Under the pieces are notes generated by a model that saw only the letters and a list, made by a program, of their open reading frames with translations, did not search any database and was not told where the DNA came from. DNA of 35,182 nt from contig CALMKE010000081.1 in NCBI GenBank assembly GCA_937867645.1, positions 1 through 35,182 on the forward strand. Direction: 5' to 3'. Origin of the DNA: an uncultured Gemmatimonadota bacterium. Lineage in GTDB: Bacteria; Gemmatimonadota; Gemmatimonadetes; Gemmatimonadales; Gemmatimonadaceae. The translations under genes and the position numbers were made by a program. Positions within the stretch are counted from its first letter, which is position 1. Each line of letters opens with the position of its first letter. Below, in pieces: positions 1 to 7,748 of this stretch.

Positions 1-17
1 GTCGGGGCAATGGACGA

Positions 18-206
18 ATGGTGCGTGAAGCGCGCACCGACCTCGGCAATCTCGTGCCGACGGTCACCTGGGTGACCTTCGTGACCGCTGCGGCCGGGTG
101 GGGTGTCATCGTAGGGATAACATTTTCCGCCGCCGCTGCGCTGTACAACCGGCTGGTCCGGGCGTTAGCGGAACGCACGGATGTCCGCGCGCGCGGCTTT
201 GCGTGA
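18..206 (+). CDS. Small hypothetical membrane protein, possibly 5'-partial
   Basis: A 62-residue frame with one strongly hydrophobic stretch (about residues 16-44), followed by an Arg-rich tail, which suggests a single-pass inner-membrane protein with a cytoplasmic C-terminus. The frame is open through the left edge of the window, so ATG at 18 may not be the true start. I do not recognise a family. It lies 24 bp upstream of the HMA-like gene on the same strand and may belong to the same metal-related cluster. Its codon use matches the neighbours. It could also be the tail of a larger membrane protein that begins outside the window. Confidence 0.35.
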   Translation: MVREARTDLGNLVPTVTWVTFVTAAAGWGVIVGITFSAAAALYNRLVRALAERTDVRARGFA

Positions 207-230
207 GCGAAGCCGAATGGAGGGGGCACG

Positions 231-461
231 ATGACACGCAAAACCGCAACCGTCATGCTCGAGGAGGCCGGGTGTGTTGCAGGCTCGACACAGACGGTCG
301 AAAGGGTCCTTCGCAGGGTGCCGGGAGTGCTTCGAGTGTACGCCAATCCGGTCACGGAGGCAGCATACATCGAGTATGACGCCGAGCGATGCAATGAAGG
401 GGATCTCGTCGGCGCGCTGGAATCGCTCGGCCTGCGGGCGGTGCTGGCTCCTGGCCGGTGA
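231..461 (+). CDS. HMA-fold protein lacking the CxxC metal site
   Basis: This 76-residue protein follows the heavy-metal-associated domain pattern (beta-alpha-beta-beta-alpha-beta): a first strand at about 4-12, a helix ending in RRVPGVLRVYAN, an AYIEYD strand, and a final helix and strand. In metal-carrying members the first loop reads GMxCxxC. Here the loop reads GCVAGS, so only C15 remains and the second cysteine is replaced. Copper transfer of the CopZ kind is therefore unlikely unless it dimerises through C15. A purine-rich stretch (ggaggggg) lies just ahead of the ATG. It sits with a canonical HMA protein (1566-1772) and two DUF2933-type proteins, so a structural or regulatory role in the same metal cluster is the best inference. 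Confidence 0.7.
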   Translation: MTRKTATVMLEEAGCVAGSTQTVERVLRRVPGVLRVYANPVTEAAYIEYDAERCNEGDLVGALESLGLRAVLAPGR

Positions 462-499
462 ACCAACGGCGCCACGCCACCTTTACAAGGAGGCTCTCA

Positions 500-784
500 A
501 TGGATAGCACCGACACAGGATACAGAACCTGGCTGGCGTTCGCCGGTTTCAGCCTGGTCGCGGCGTTCTTCCTATATACGGAGCACCGGGCTCACGTGTT
601 CGGCTTGCTGCCGTTTCTCTTCCTGCTCGCATGCCCCTTACTGCACGTATTCGCGCACGGCGGTCACGGGGCTCACGGCAGTCAAAAGGAAGATGACAAT
701 CGCAGCGGGCCTGTCGGCTTGCGGAATGGCGACCACCGGCATTCGGCCGGCGCCACGCGCGACAATTCGAGGACCGAGCCATGA
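500..784 (+). CDS. DUF2933-family small membrane protein
   Basis: I chose ATG 500 because AAGGAGG lies at 487-493; an in-frame start at 458 has no such site and would add 14 residues. The 94-residue product has two hydrophobic stretches split by the motif EHRAHVFGLLPFL and then LLACPLLHVFAHGGHGAHG. That pattern (TEHRAH, a short helix, ACPLxHxFxHGGHG) is the hallmark of DUF2933 proteins, which are repeatedly encoded beside copper ATPases and multicopper oxidases. The Cys/His cluster could bind a soft metal at the membrane surface, but the function is not established. The stop overlaps the start of the next gene (ATGA), indicating one transcript with coupled translation. Confidence 0.8.
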   Translation: MDSTDTGYRTWLAFAGFSLVAAFFLYTEHRAHVFGLLPFLFLLACPLLHVFAHGGHGAHGSQKEDDNRSGPVGLRNGDHRHSAGATRDNSRTEP

Positions 785-1458
785 CCGGCGATATGCCCGC
801 CTACGGACTCTGGACGCTCGTTGTGCTCAACTCCGCGATTTTTCTGATTTTCGCCTTTAGCTTTACCAAACCAAAGACGCAGCGTGACTGGCGTTCCTTC
901 GGTGCCTTCTCGGCGTTCATCGTGGCGCTATTCGCCGAGATGTACGGTTTTCCGTTGACCATCTATCTGCTGTCGGGGTGGCTCGGCCGCCGATACCCCG
1001 GGCTGGACCTGATGTCCCACGACGCGGGCCATCTATGGAGCACGATCTTCGGTCTGCCGGGCGGAGCCCACCTTAACCCGCTGCACTTGCTCAGTAATCT
1101 GCTGATCGTTGCCGGGTTCATCCTGCTTGCCGCCGCATGGCAAGCGCTATATGAGGCGCAGCGCGCCGGCCGGCTTGCGACCGATGGCCCATACGCCCGT
1201 GTGCGGCACCCGCAGTATGCTGCATTTGTGGTGATCATGTTCGGCTTCCTGCTGCAGTGGCCCACTCTCGTGACGCTCGTGATGTTCCCCATCCTCATGG
1301 CGATGTACGTGCGCCTGGCGCTGCGGGAAGAGGCGGAGGCGCGACTGCGTTTCGGCGAACGCTGGGACCGCTACGCCGCGCGGACCCCGCGCTACTTCCC
1401 GCGGTTCAGGCGCGGCGTCGAGGATTGGCCGATCTTCCATTCAGGAAGGCGCGCCTGA
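781..1458 (+). CDS. Isoprenylcysteine carboxyl methyltransferase-family membrane protein
   Basis: A 225-residue polytopic protein with about five membrane segments. The C-terminal half carries the ICMT/PEMT signature: GPYARVRHPQYAAFVVI at about residues 137-153 and the conserved Arg/Glu-rich end REEAEARLRFGERWDRY near 182-196, where this family binds S-adenosylmethionine. Bacteria with such genes do not normally prenylate proteins, and a subgroup travels with DUF2933 and HMA genes in metal-resistance clusters, as here. The methyl acceptor is unknown. The start overlaps the DUF2933 stop by four bases. The length and motifs look complete, so the enzyme is probably active. Phospholipid N-methylation is the main alternative activity. 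Confidence 0.82.
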   Translation: MTGDMPAYGLWTLVVLNSAIFLIFAFSFTKPKTQRDWRSFGAFSAFIVALFAEMYGFPLTIYLLSGWLGRRYPGLDLMSHDAGHLWSTIFGLPGGAHLNPLHLLSNLLIVAGFILLAAAWQALYEAQRAGRLATDGPYARVRHPQYAAFVVIMFGFLLQWPTLVTLVMFPILMAMYVRLALREEAEARLRFGERWDRYAARTPRYFPRFRRGVEDWPIFHSGRRA

Positions 1459-1565
1459 AGCAGGCTCGTAGGCGAATGAGGCGGGCGCGTGCTCATCCGC
1501 CCCTCAGGCTGGCTTCAGGCGCTGGCGCGACATTGCAGGCGTCCCATCGTCTTCCAGGAGGAGCC

Positions 1566-1772
1566 ATGGATCCGGTTACCATACCCATCGGCGGCATGAG
1601 CTGCGACAACTGCGTACGCGAGGTCGGGCAGGCAATCCGCCGCGTTCCCGGCGTGCTGAGCGCGAACGTCAGCGTCGGATCAGCAACGGTCGAATACGAT
1701 TCGGCGATCACCAATCGCGCCGTCATCGCCGCTGCGATCTCATTCGCCGGATATACGCCGCAGGAGGCGTGA
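1566..1772 (+). CDS. Heavy-metal-associated (CopZ-like) metallochaperone
   Basis: The 68-residue product is a single complete HMA domain. GGMSCDNC at about 9-16 gives the metal-binding CxxC (C13, C16), followed by the REVGQAIRRVPGV helix and the VSVGSATVEYDS strand pair. ATG 1566 is set by AGGAGGAG at 1556-1563. Such proteins carry Cu(I), less often Zn or Hg, in the cytoplasm to a P-type ATPase or a sensor. No intact ATPase gene lies beside it in the window; the nearest is the truncated CPH-type ATPase at 8558-11011. It pairs with the CxxC-less HMA protein at 231-461. Confidence 0.88.
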   Translation: MDPVTIPIGGMSCDNCVREVGQAIRRVPGVLSANVSVGSATVEYDSAITNRAVIAAAISFAGYTPQEA

Positions 1773-1800
1773 GGTGCACCGCTGACCACCGGAGACGATC

Positions 1801-1983
1801 ATGAAGTGGCTTGCGCAGAACTGGATCTGGCTCGTCGTGATCGCGCTGTTTGTTGTAGTGATGCTTCTCGGGCAGGCAGGCCGCGGAGGCCCCCGCCGGT
1901 CGCGGCTCCGTGACGACGACGAGAAGCGAGACGTCTCGCCGCGGGCGGAGCGTCCCTTCGGGCGCACCGGACACCCGCACTGA
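1801..1983 (+). CDS. Small single-span membrane protein, DUF2933-like
   Basis: The 60-residue product begins MKWLAQNWIWLVVIALFVVVMLLGQ, a single membrane helix, followed by a Gly/Arg-rich charged tail. The MKW-x-NW-x-W opening resembles short DUF2933-related proteins of metal clusters, although the Cys/His part of that family is absent. It lies 28 bp after the HMA gene, and its stop (1981-1983) is one base before the start of the universal stress protein, so it is likely co-transcribed. The function is unknown. The membrane anchoring is clear; the family assignment is tentative. Confidence 0.55.
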   Translation: MKWLAQNWIWLVVIALFVVVMLLGQAGRGGPRRSRLRDDDEKRDVSPRAERPFGRTGHPH

Positions 1984-1984
1984 C

Positions 1985-2919
1985 ATGTACGCCTCGATCG
2001 CCGTTCCACTCGACGGCTCCGCGTTCGGCAGGCGTGCGCTGCCGACCGCGCTCGCGCTGGCTCGCCGCAGCAATGCGGTAGTACACTTCGTGCACGTACA
2101 CGAACTGGTCGTGCACTCCGGCAGCGCGTCCATGCACGAAACGCGGCTTGACGATGAGCTGCGGCGGGAGATGCGGGCGGACCTGAGCGCTCTCGCGGAG
2201 CGGCTCACACGAGAAACATCGCTGCCGGTGGAAGCGGAATTTCTGGACGGACCAATAGTGCCCACGCTCCAGCGATATCTCGCAGGCCGCTCCCCCGGCC
2301 TGGTGGTGATGATGACGCACGGACGGGGCGGACTGAGCCGCGCCTGGCTGGGCAGCGTTGCGGACGGACTCCTGCGCGGCACGCCGGTGCCGCTGCTGCT
2401 GGTACGACCCGGGGAGGAATATCCGGCCGATCTTGTCGAGCCGCTCTTTCGCCGCGTTCTGATTCCGCTCGACGGCTCCACGATGGCCGAGGAGGTGCTG
2501 GGTATCGTGATGTCCCTCGGGACACCGGGCGCTACCGTGTACACGCTGCTGACCGTCGTCGTGCCGCCGCCGCTGCCCGCGCACTCCTATCGGGGCTCCG
2601 ACCTCTTTACCGAGGCTTCCTATGTTGAGCTCGCGTCACCGAGGAACTGGCATACCTGAACCGGATGGCCGAGGTGCTGCGCGAGAGCGGTGGGCTGGTA
2701 GAGACACGAATAGTGGTGCATCAGCGGCCAGCAGAGGGCATTCTCGAGTATGCGGAGAAACAGGACATCGACTTGATCGCGCTCTCCGCGCACGGGCGCG
2801 GTGCATTCTCGCGGTTTTTCCTCGGTGGCGTCGCTGATAAGGTCGTGCGGGGCGCGGCCGTGCCGGTTCTGGTTCGGCGTCCCCGTGACGAACCTGACTC
2901 GCGGGGTGTCACGGGGTGA
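1985..2919 (+). pseudogene. Tandem universal stress protein (UspA x2), one frameshift
   Basis: The first frame (1985-2659) begins MYASIAVPLDGSAFGRRALP and holds a full Usp domain with the nucleotide-loop pattern MTHGRGGLSRAWLGSVADGLLRG, then the start of a second domain (RVLIPLDGSTMAEEVLG). After TEASYVE (about 2628) the reading moves to another frame, where ARVTEELAYLNRMAEVL continues the second domain through ALSAHGRGAFSRFFLGGVAD to its end at 2919. Restoring one G (GAGGCT instead of GAGCT near 2628) gives a 311-residue two-domain Usp, the usual length for the tandem family. These proteins bind ATP/AMP and act in starvation and oxidative survival. The frameshift is either a real lesion or a sequencing error. 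Proximity to the phosphorylase/PRPP cassette suggests a stress island. Confidence 0.85.
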
Positions 2920-2926
2920 TGGCAAC

Positions 2927-3150
2927 CTAGAGAACTCCCGCGGTACGGGCGCCGATCAACTCATACGCCTCCGCGATGCGGTCGAGGGGGAACCGGGGTG
3001 TCAGTAGCGGCGTGAGTCGAGGCTGTCGCTACGCACCAGATCCACGAGGCGGCGCATGCGCTCCTTACCTCCGGGGCGGAGCGTGGTGACGATGCGGTGA
3101 TCGCCGAGCCCCGCGGCGAACGCGTCGTACGGGGTGCTGGGCGATTTGGC
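2927..3150 (-). pseudogene. C-terminal remnant of a zinc-type alcohol dehydrogenase
   Basis: Most of the gap between the Usp and phospholipase genes reads on the minus strand as the tail of a medium-chain alcohol dehydrogenase: PYDAFAAGLGDHRIVTTL and then PGGKERMRRLVDLVRSDSLD. The frame then breaks near 3012 and resumes as TPLLTPRFPLDRIAEAYELI, ending at a stop at 2927-2929. Adding one C (GACCTCACG for GACTCACG) restores the family's usual LDLTPLLTxRFPLD. The first roughly 300 residues, with the catalytic zinc site and Rossmann motif, are absent; homology fades above about 3130. It is a non-functional remnant. Alcohol dehydrogenases are common partners of Usp genes in stress islands, so it is probably a decayed resident of this locus. 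Confidence 0.75.
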
Positions 3151-3243
3151 CTCACGCGTCACAAGCGAAGCACTCACGCCGCGCTCACGTGGGCTTCAGG
3201 TGCCGGCGCCACGCTAGCCACACGATGCCCGCATCGATCGAGC

Positions 3244-4650
3244 ATGACTGTTAGTGCGCTACGACAGCTTCGCCATCGCGTTCGCAACGCCGTTGCGCCC
3301 GAGTGCGGCTGGCCGGAGCGACTGCGGCGCAACCGGCGCCGTGTCGCGTGGTCGGCCGCAATTATCGCCGCTGTCAACGTGCCGCTCGTCATCCTCGCGC
3401 TCGTCGGACTGCCGCATGTCTTTCGAAACCCGCTCGTGCGAAACGTCATGGCGCGTGGGGTCAAGGGCGTTCCCACCGTGGGGAACGAGGCGGGATTCTC
3501 CGACGAATTCACGCTGCTCACCGGCACGGCGCTTACCCCGGGAAACAGCGTGGAGGTGCTGGCCAACGGCGACGGGACGTTCGCCCGCCTCTGGCAGGAC
3601 CTGCGCGCCGCACAGCGATCCATCACCGTGCAGATGTATTACGCAGGTCCCGGCGCGGTCGCCGACAGCGTCAGCCGCATCCTGGCCGAGCGGTCCCGCT
3701 CCGGCGTCGACGTGTACTTCCTGTACGACGCGTTCGGTGCACAGGACCTGCCCTGGCGCAATCTCGACACACTGCGCGCCGCCGGCGTTCGGGTCTCGGA
3801 ATTCCGCCCACTTCGCTGGTACGCGCTCGACCGGGCAAACCACCGCTCGCACGTTCGTGGCGTCGTGGTTGACGGAGCGGTGGGATACACCGGTGGGTTC
3901 GGGTTCGATGACAAGTGGCTGGGCGGGGGACGGAGTCCGCGCGAGTGGCGCGAGACGAACGTGCGGTTTCTGGGGCCGGCCGTGATGCAGCTTCAGGCGG
4001 TCTTCGTTGCCAAATGGGCCGAGGCCGTCGGCGAGTTGCTTGCCGGCGAGGCCCTTTTTCCCGCCGGCGGGGTCGCGGGCTCCGGCGAAGGGGTGAGCGG
4101 CGGGCCAGCCGCACTACTCTATAGTCCGCCTCTGACCGGTAGCACCACCGCGGAGCGGCTGCTCGCGCTGTCCATCGCGAGCGCGCGGCGCCGGCTCTAT
4201 ATCACGAATGCATACTTCATCCCGCATGCGGATTTCGTGCAGCTCCTCGCCGAGGCCGCGCGGTGGGGCGTGGACGTGCGGATCCTGACCAACGGTACGC
4301 GCACTGACGTACGGACTACCTGGCTCGCCGGCCGCAGCCGCTACGAGCCACTGCTCGCCGCCGGCGTGCGCATCTACGAATATCGGCCCACGACCGTCCA
4401 TTCGAAAACCTTCGTCGTGGACAGCGAGTGGTCAGCGATCTCCACGATGAACTTCGATAACCGGTCGCTGGCCTACAACAACGAGGTCGCTCTAGTCGTG
4501 CGGGATCGCGCGGTCGGCGCGACGATGGACTCACTGTTCGTGGAGGATCTTCGCTTCGCCGAGGAGATCAGCCTCGCGTCGTTCCGCCGCCGTCCGTGGA
4601 CCGCGCGGCTAATCGAGCGCGCGGCGGGCGTGCTCGCGAACGTCCTGTGA
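3244..4650 (+). CDS. Phospholipase D-superfamily / cardiolipin synthase-like protein
   Basis: The 468-residue protein has one N-terminal membrane helix (about residues 37-58) and two PLD domains. The second HKD motif is canonical: H386, K388, D393 in TVHSKTFVVD, followed by STMNFDNRS. The first reads H203-V-R205-x4-D210 (NHRSHVRGVVVDG), with arginine for the catalytic lysine. The flanking TGGFGF and MYYAGPG segments are as in bacterial cardiolipin synthases, which join phosphatidylglycerol or phosphatidylethanolamine head groups at the inner membrane. ATG 3244 was chosen because PLD-like sequence begins after it; a longer in-frame start at 3097 would add 49 residues of low-complexity sequence overlapping the dehydrogenase remnant. 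It leads a cassette with the phosphorylase and PRPP synthase. Confidence 0.85.
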   Translation: MTVSALRQLRHRVRNAVAPECGWPERLRRNRRRVAWSAAIIAAVNVPLVILALVGLPHVFRNPLVRNVMARGVKGVPTVGNEAGFSDEFTLLTGTALTPGNSVEVLANGDGTFARLWQDLRAAQRSITVQMYYAGPGAVADSVSRILAERSRSGVDVYFLYDAFGAQDLPWRNLDTLRAAGVRVSEFRPLRWYALDRANHRSHVRGVVVDGAVGYTGGFGFDDKWLGGGRSPREWRETNVRFLGPAVMQLQAVFVAKWAEAVGELLAGEALFPAGGVAGSGEGVSGGPAALLYSPPLTGSTTAERLLALSIASARRRLYITNAYFIPHADFVQLLAEAARWGVDVRILTNGTRTDVRTTWLAGRSRYEPLLAAGVRIYEYRPTTVHSKTFVVDSEWSAISTMNFDNRSLAYNNEVALVVRDRAVGATMDSLFVEDLRFAEEISLASFRRRPWTARLIERAAGVLANVL

Positions 4651-4663
4651 ACCAAGCCGAGTG

Positions 4664-5293
4664 ATGGACGGCGCCGTCGCGCTGGTGCAGGCGTACCTCC
4701 GGGTCAACGGATATTTCACGGTCACGGAATATCCCGTCATCGTCTCCGCGCGGGACGGCGGCTATCGCACCGCGACGGACCTCGACATCCTCGCTGTTCG
4801 CTTTCCCAACGCCGGCCGACTGGTTCCGGGGCGTCGCCCGAGCGGCGACGAAGATCATCTCGCGGTCGACGAAGCCCTCGGCGTCCAGGCCGAACTGCCG
4901 GACATGCTAATCGGCGAGGTCAAGGAGGGGCGGGCGCAGCTCAACCAGGCCGCCAGCGATCCCGCCGTGCTGCGAGCGGTCCTGGCCGGCTTTGGCTGCT
5001 CATCACGCGACGAAGCTCCGCGCATCGCCGCAGCGCTCGTTCGTGACGGACACGCGCTGCTGCCCAATGGCCACCGGGTGCGCACCGCGATATTCGCTTC
5101 GACGATCGACGGCGCCGACATGGGGCGCCATCTCGTCATTTCGCTCGGCCACGTCGCCCGGTTTCTGCGTGCCTACCTCGACGAGCACTGGGAAGTGCTC
5201 CGCCACTCCGATTCCAAGGATCCGGCGTTCGGCTTCCTGATCACACTGGCCAAAGCCGAGCGAGGCGCACCAGGTGCGCGTGCCCGACCGTGA
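4664..5293 (+). CDS. Conserved hypothetical, possible PD-(D/E)xK nuclease fold
   Basis: A 209-residue soluble protein. I see a candidate PD-(D/E)xK core: TATDLDILAVRFP gives D39/D41 and LIGEVKEG gives E85-V-K87, with the strand-Asp...strand-ExK spacing typical of restriction-endonuclease-like folds. The C-terminal half is a mix of helices and strands ending in a basic tail. No known family name comes to mind. ATG 4664 lies 13 bp after the phospholipase stop, with a GTG directly before it as an alternative. The stop overlaps the phosphorylase start (5290-5293), so it is translated with that gene. A role in nucleic-acid salvage or degradation, feeding nucleotides to the next two enzymes, is attractive but is inference only. 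Confidence 0.6.
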   Translation: MDGAVALVQAYLRVNGYFTVTEYPVIVSARDGGYRTATDLDILAVRFPNAGRLVPGRRPSGDEDHLAVDEALGVQAELPDMLIGEVKEGRAQLNQAASDPAVLRAVLAGFGCSSRDEAPRIAAALVRDGHALLPNGHRVRTAIFASTIDGADMGRHLVISLGHVARFLRAYLDEHWEVLRHSDSKDPAFGFLITLAKAERGAPGARARP

Positions 5294-6819
5294 CCCCAGT
5301 GGCCCGGGAGCATACGGCCAGCTCACTGCGATTGCGGCGGCTCGGCATCGATACATACCAGGAGCCGGTCGTGTACATGGCCGCGGATTGTCCGGTGTGC
5401 CGCTCGGAAGGCTGGTCCGCGCAGGCACGCGTGCTGGCCTCGTTCGGCGGCCGGTCGGTGATCGCCACACTCAACGTCGTCACCGGGTCACTGCTGGCTC
5501 CCGACGAGGTGAGCCTCTCCGACGCCGCGTGGACGATTCTCGGCGCAACGGAGGGGGATCACGTCGCCGCCTCCCATCCGCGGCCAGTGACGTCGCTCGC
5601 GCTGGTGCGCAAAAAGCTGTACGGGGAGCGACTCGCAGCCGGTGACTTCACGGCCATCGTAAGCGACATAGTCGCCGGGCGGTACTCCGCCATCGAGCTC
5701 ACCGCGTTCGTTACTGCCTGCGCTGGCGGACGGTTGGACTTCGGCGAAACCGTCGCGCTCACCCGGGCAATGACGGATGGCGGCGACCGGCTCAGGTGGA
5801 CGCATCCGGTCGTGGTTGACAAGCATTCCGTGGGAGGACTTCCGGGCAATCGGACGACGATGCTCGTCGTGCCTATTGTAACCGCGGCGGGACTGGTCAT
5901 GCCCAAGACTTCGTCCCGCGCGATAACGTCACCGGCCGGAACCGCGGACGCGATGGAGACCGTTGCGCCGGTCGCGCTCGACCTGTCGGGTATGCGACGG
6001 GTGGTCGAGCGGGAGGGCGGGTGCATCGTCTGGGGTGGCGCAGCGCGATTGAGCCCGGCGGACGACGCGATCATCCGCATCGAGCGGCCGCTCAACCTCG
6101 ACAGCGAGGGCCAGCTGGTTGCGTCGGTGCTTTCGAAGAAGGCGGCTGCCGGCTCGACCCATGTCGTGATCGACATGCCCGTGGGCCCGACGGCAAAGGT
6201 GCGAAGCAGCGACGCAGCGAGGACGCTCGGCGCGATCCTGACCGCAGTGGGACGGGAAATCGGGTTGACGGTGGAAGTGTGCGAAGGCGATGGGTCGCAG
6301 CCGGTGGGACGGGGGATCGGCCCCGCACTCGAGGCCCGGGACGTGCTCACGGTGCTGCGCGGCGAACACGCCGCTCCGGCCGATCTCCGCAACCGCGCGC
6401 TCGCGCTCGCCGGCCGCGTCATCGAGGTCGGCCGCGGATTAGTGGCGGGGGCGGGGCAGTCGATTGCGCGCGACCTACTCGATTCCGGGAGCGCGCTACG
6501 GAAATTCGAGGCGATCTGCCAGGCGCAAGGTGGAATGCGAGAGCCGCCGGTGGCGTCGCACCAGTATGCCGTGGAGTCCGCTAGCGACGGTGTGCTCATA
6601 GCGATCGACAATCGCCGGCTGGCGCTCGCCGCGAAGCTGGCAGGCGCGCCGGCCGCCAAGTCGGCCGGCATGGAGCTCCACGTGCGGCTCGGTGAGCTGG
6701 TGGCGGCCGGGCAACCGCTCTTCACGCTGCACGCGGAATCGCCCGGCGAGCTCGAGTACGCACTCGCCTATGTGGCCGGGAACAGCGACATGCTCCTCGT
6801 GGGCGCACAAGCCAGATGA
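5290..6819 (+). CDS. deoA: AMP/thymidine phosphorylase family protein
   Basis: The 509-residue enzyme has an N-terminal extension of about 90 residues, then the pyrimidine-nucleoside phosphorylase fold. Visible motifs are DKHSVGGLPGNRTT (K178 onward, the phosphate loop), the TSSRAITSPAGTADAMETV substrate loop, and a C-terminal PYNP domain. The long N-terminus and length near 500 place it with archaeal-type AMP phosphorylases and their bacterial relatives, not with the roughly 440-residue DeoA. AMP phosphorylases convert NMP plus phosphate to base and ribose-1,5-bisphosphate; thymidine phosphorylases yield deoxyribose-1-phosphate. The start uses ATGACC, overlapping the preceding stop, and its own stop overlaps the PRPP synthase start (ATGA). 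The gene symbol is given at family level only; AMP versus thymidine as substrate is not decided by the sequence. Confidence 0.88.
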   Translation: MTPVAREHTASSLRLRRLGIDTYQEPVVYMAADCPVCRSEGWSAQARVLASFGGRSVIATLNVVTGSLLAPDEVSLSDAAWTILGATEGDHVAASHPRPVTSLALVRKKLYGERLAAGDFTAIVSDIVAGRYSAIELTAFVTACAGGRLDFGETVALTRAMTDGGDRLRWTHPVVVDKHSVGGLPGNRTTMLVVPIVTAAGLVMPKTSSRAITSPAGTADAMETVAPVALDLSGMRRVVEREGGCIVWGGAARLSPADDAIIRIERPLNLDSEGQLVASVLSKKAAAGSTHVVIDMPVGPTAKVRSSDAARTLGAILTAVGREIGLTVEVCEGDGSQPVGRGIGPALEARDVLTVLRGEHAAPADLRNRALALAGRVIEVGRGLVAGAGQSIARDLLDSGSALRKFEAICQAQGGMREPPVASHQYAVESASDGVLIAIDNRRLALAAKLAGAPAAKSAGMELHVRLGELVAAGQPLFTLHAESPGELEYALAYVAGNSDMLLVGAQAR

Positions 6820-7745
6820 GACTGCTGCTGCTCCCGCTTCCGGGCAACGAGAAAATGTGTGGCGCTCTGGAGGGGGCGCTCGGTCATTTTGTTCCGGATC
6901 CGCCCGGGCGCGAGACCGTCGCTTTCCGCCGTTTCCCCGACGGCGAGAGTTATGTGCGCATCAAAACGCCCATCGCCGGCCGGGCCGTAGCAATCTTCTG
7001 TACGCTCGACCGGCCTGACGACAAAGTACTGCCGCTGATCTTTCTGGCCGAGACGGCCCGGCAACTCGGGGCGGCCAGCGTCGGACTCATCGCGCCGTAC
7101 CTGGCCTACATGCGGCAGGATCGCCGGTTCATAGATGGGGAAGGCGTGACGTCGGCGTACTTCGCGGCCCTGCTTTCCCGGGCCGTTGATTGGCTCGTCA
7201 CAGTAGATCCCCATCTTCACCGCCGAACCTCGCTGTCCGAGATATACAGCATTCCCACCGAAGTCGTGCATGCAGCGCCGCGTGTTGCCGAATGGATTCG
7301 CTCCAATGTTCAGCGCCCGCTGTTGATCGGTCCCGATGAGGAAAGCGGGCAATGGGTGGCTGCTGTAGCCGGGGCGGCGGGTGCGCCCTCGGTCGTGTTG
7401 CAGAAGGTCCGTCGCGGCGATCGCGACGTCTCGGTCACGGTTCCGGACCTGAGCCGATGGCGCGATCGTACGCCGGTCCTCGTGGACGACATCGTCTCCA
7501 CGGCGCGAACGATGATCGAGACCGTGCGCCACCTTCAGCTCGAGAACCGGGCTGCGCCCGTATGCGTCGCGGTTCATCCTGTGTTCGTCGCCGGCGCCTA
7601 CGACGAGCTCCGGCAAGCGGGCGCGGCACGGATCGTCAGCTGCAACACGATCCCACATCCATCCAACGCCATCGATCTTTCCGGCGAGCTTGCGCGCGCG
7701 GTCGACACCAGGCACGGCGCCGTCTCCGGCAGGCGACCGGGATAG
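6816..7745 (+). CDS. prs: Ribose-phosphate pyrophosphokinase (PRPP synthase)
   Basis: The 309-residue protein makes or exchanges PRPP from ribose-5-phosphate and ATP. Motifs in order: FRRFPDGESYVRI, APYLAYMRQDRRF (ATP region), GEGVTSAYFAALLS, TVDPHLHR (metal/ATP His), LIGPDEESGQWV (pyrophosphate loop) and LVDDIVSTARTMIE (PRPP loop). The N-terminus is compact, and the pyrophosphate loop has EESG where housekeeping enzymes have a Gly-rich form, so this looks like a divergent, probably second, Prs. It overlaps the AMP/thymidine phosphorylase by four bases, so the two are made together. Phosphorylase-derived pentose phosphates may be returned to PRPP by this enzyme. Confidence 0.92.
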   Translation: MRLLLLPLPGNEKMCGALEGALGHFVPDPPGRETVAFRRFPDGESYVRIKTPIAGRAVAIFCTLDRPDDKVLPLIFLAETARQLGAASVGLIAPYLAYMRQDRRFIDGEGVTSAYFAALLSRAVDWLVTVDPHLHRRTSLSEIYSIPTEVVHAAPRVAEWIRSNVQRPLLIGPDEESGQWVAAVAGAAGAPSVVLQKVRRGDRDVSVTVPDLSRWRDRTPVLVDDIVSTARTMIETVRHLQLENRAAPVCVAVHPVFVAGAYDELRQAGAARIVSCNTIPHPSNAIDLSGELARAVDTRHGAVSGRRPG

Positions 7746-7748
7746 GGC

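Noticed and set aside
1723-2584. Two long minus-strand frames opposite the universal stress protein
   Set aside because: Composition is a shadow of the Usp codons, with no recognisable domain or start site. The plus strand has clear Usp motifs.
1501-3210. Dispersed repeat with ggcttcagg(c/t)gc(t/c)ggcgc at about 1511 and 3189
   Set aside because: About 20 bases are shared between two gaps, but no third copy or conserved flanks were found, and chance similarity in GC-rich sequence is plausible.
5559-6725. 388-codon minus-strand frame opposite the phosphorylase
   Set aside because: Low-complexity Ser/Pro/Ala/Arg translation, antisense to a gene with intact catalytic motifs.
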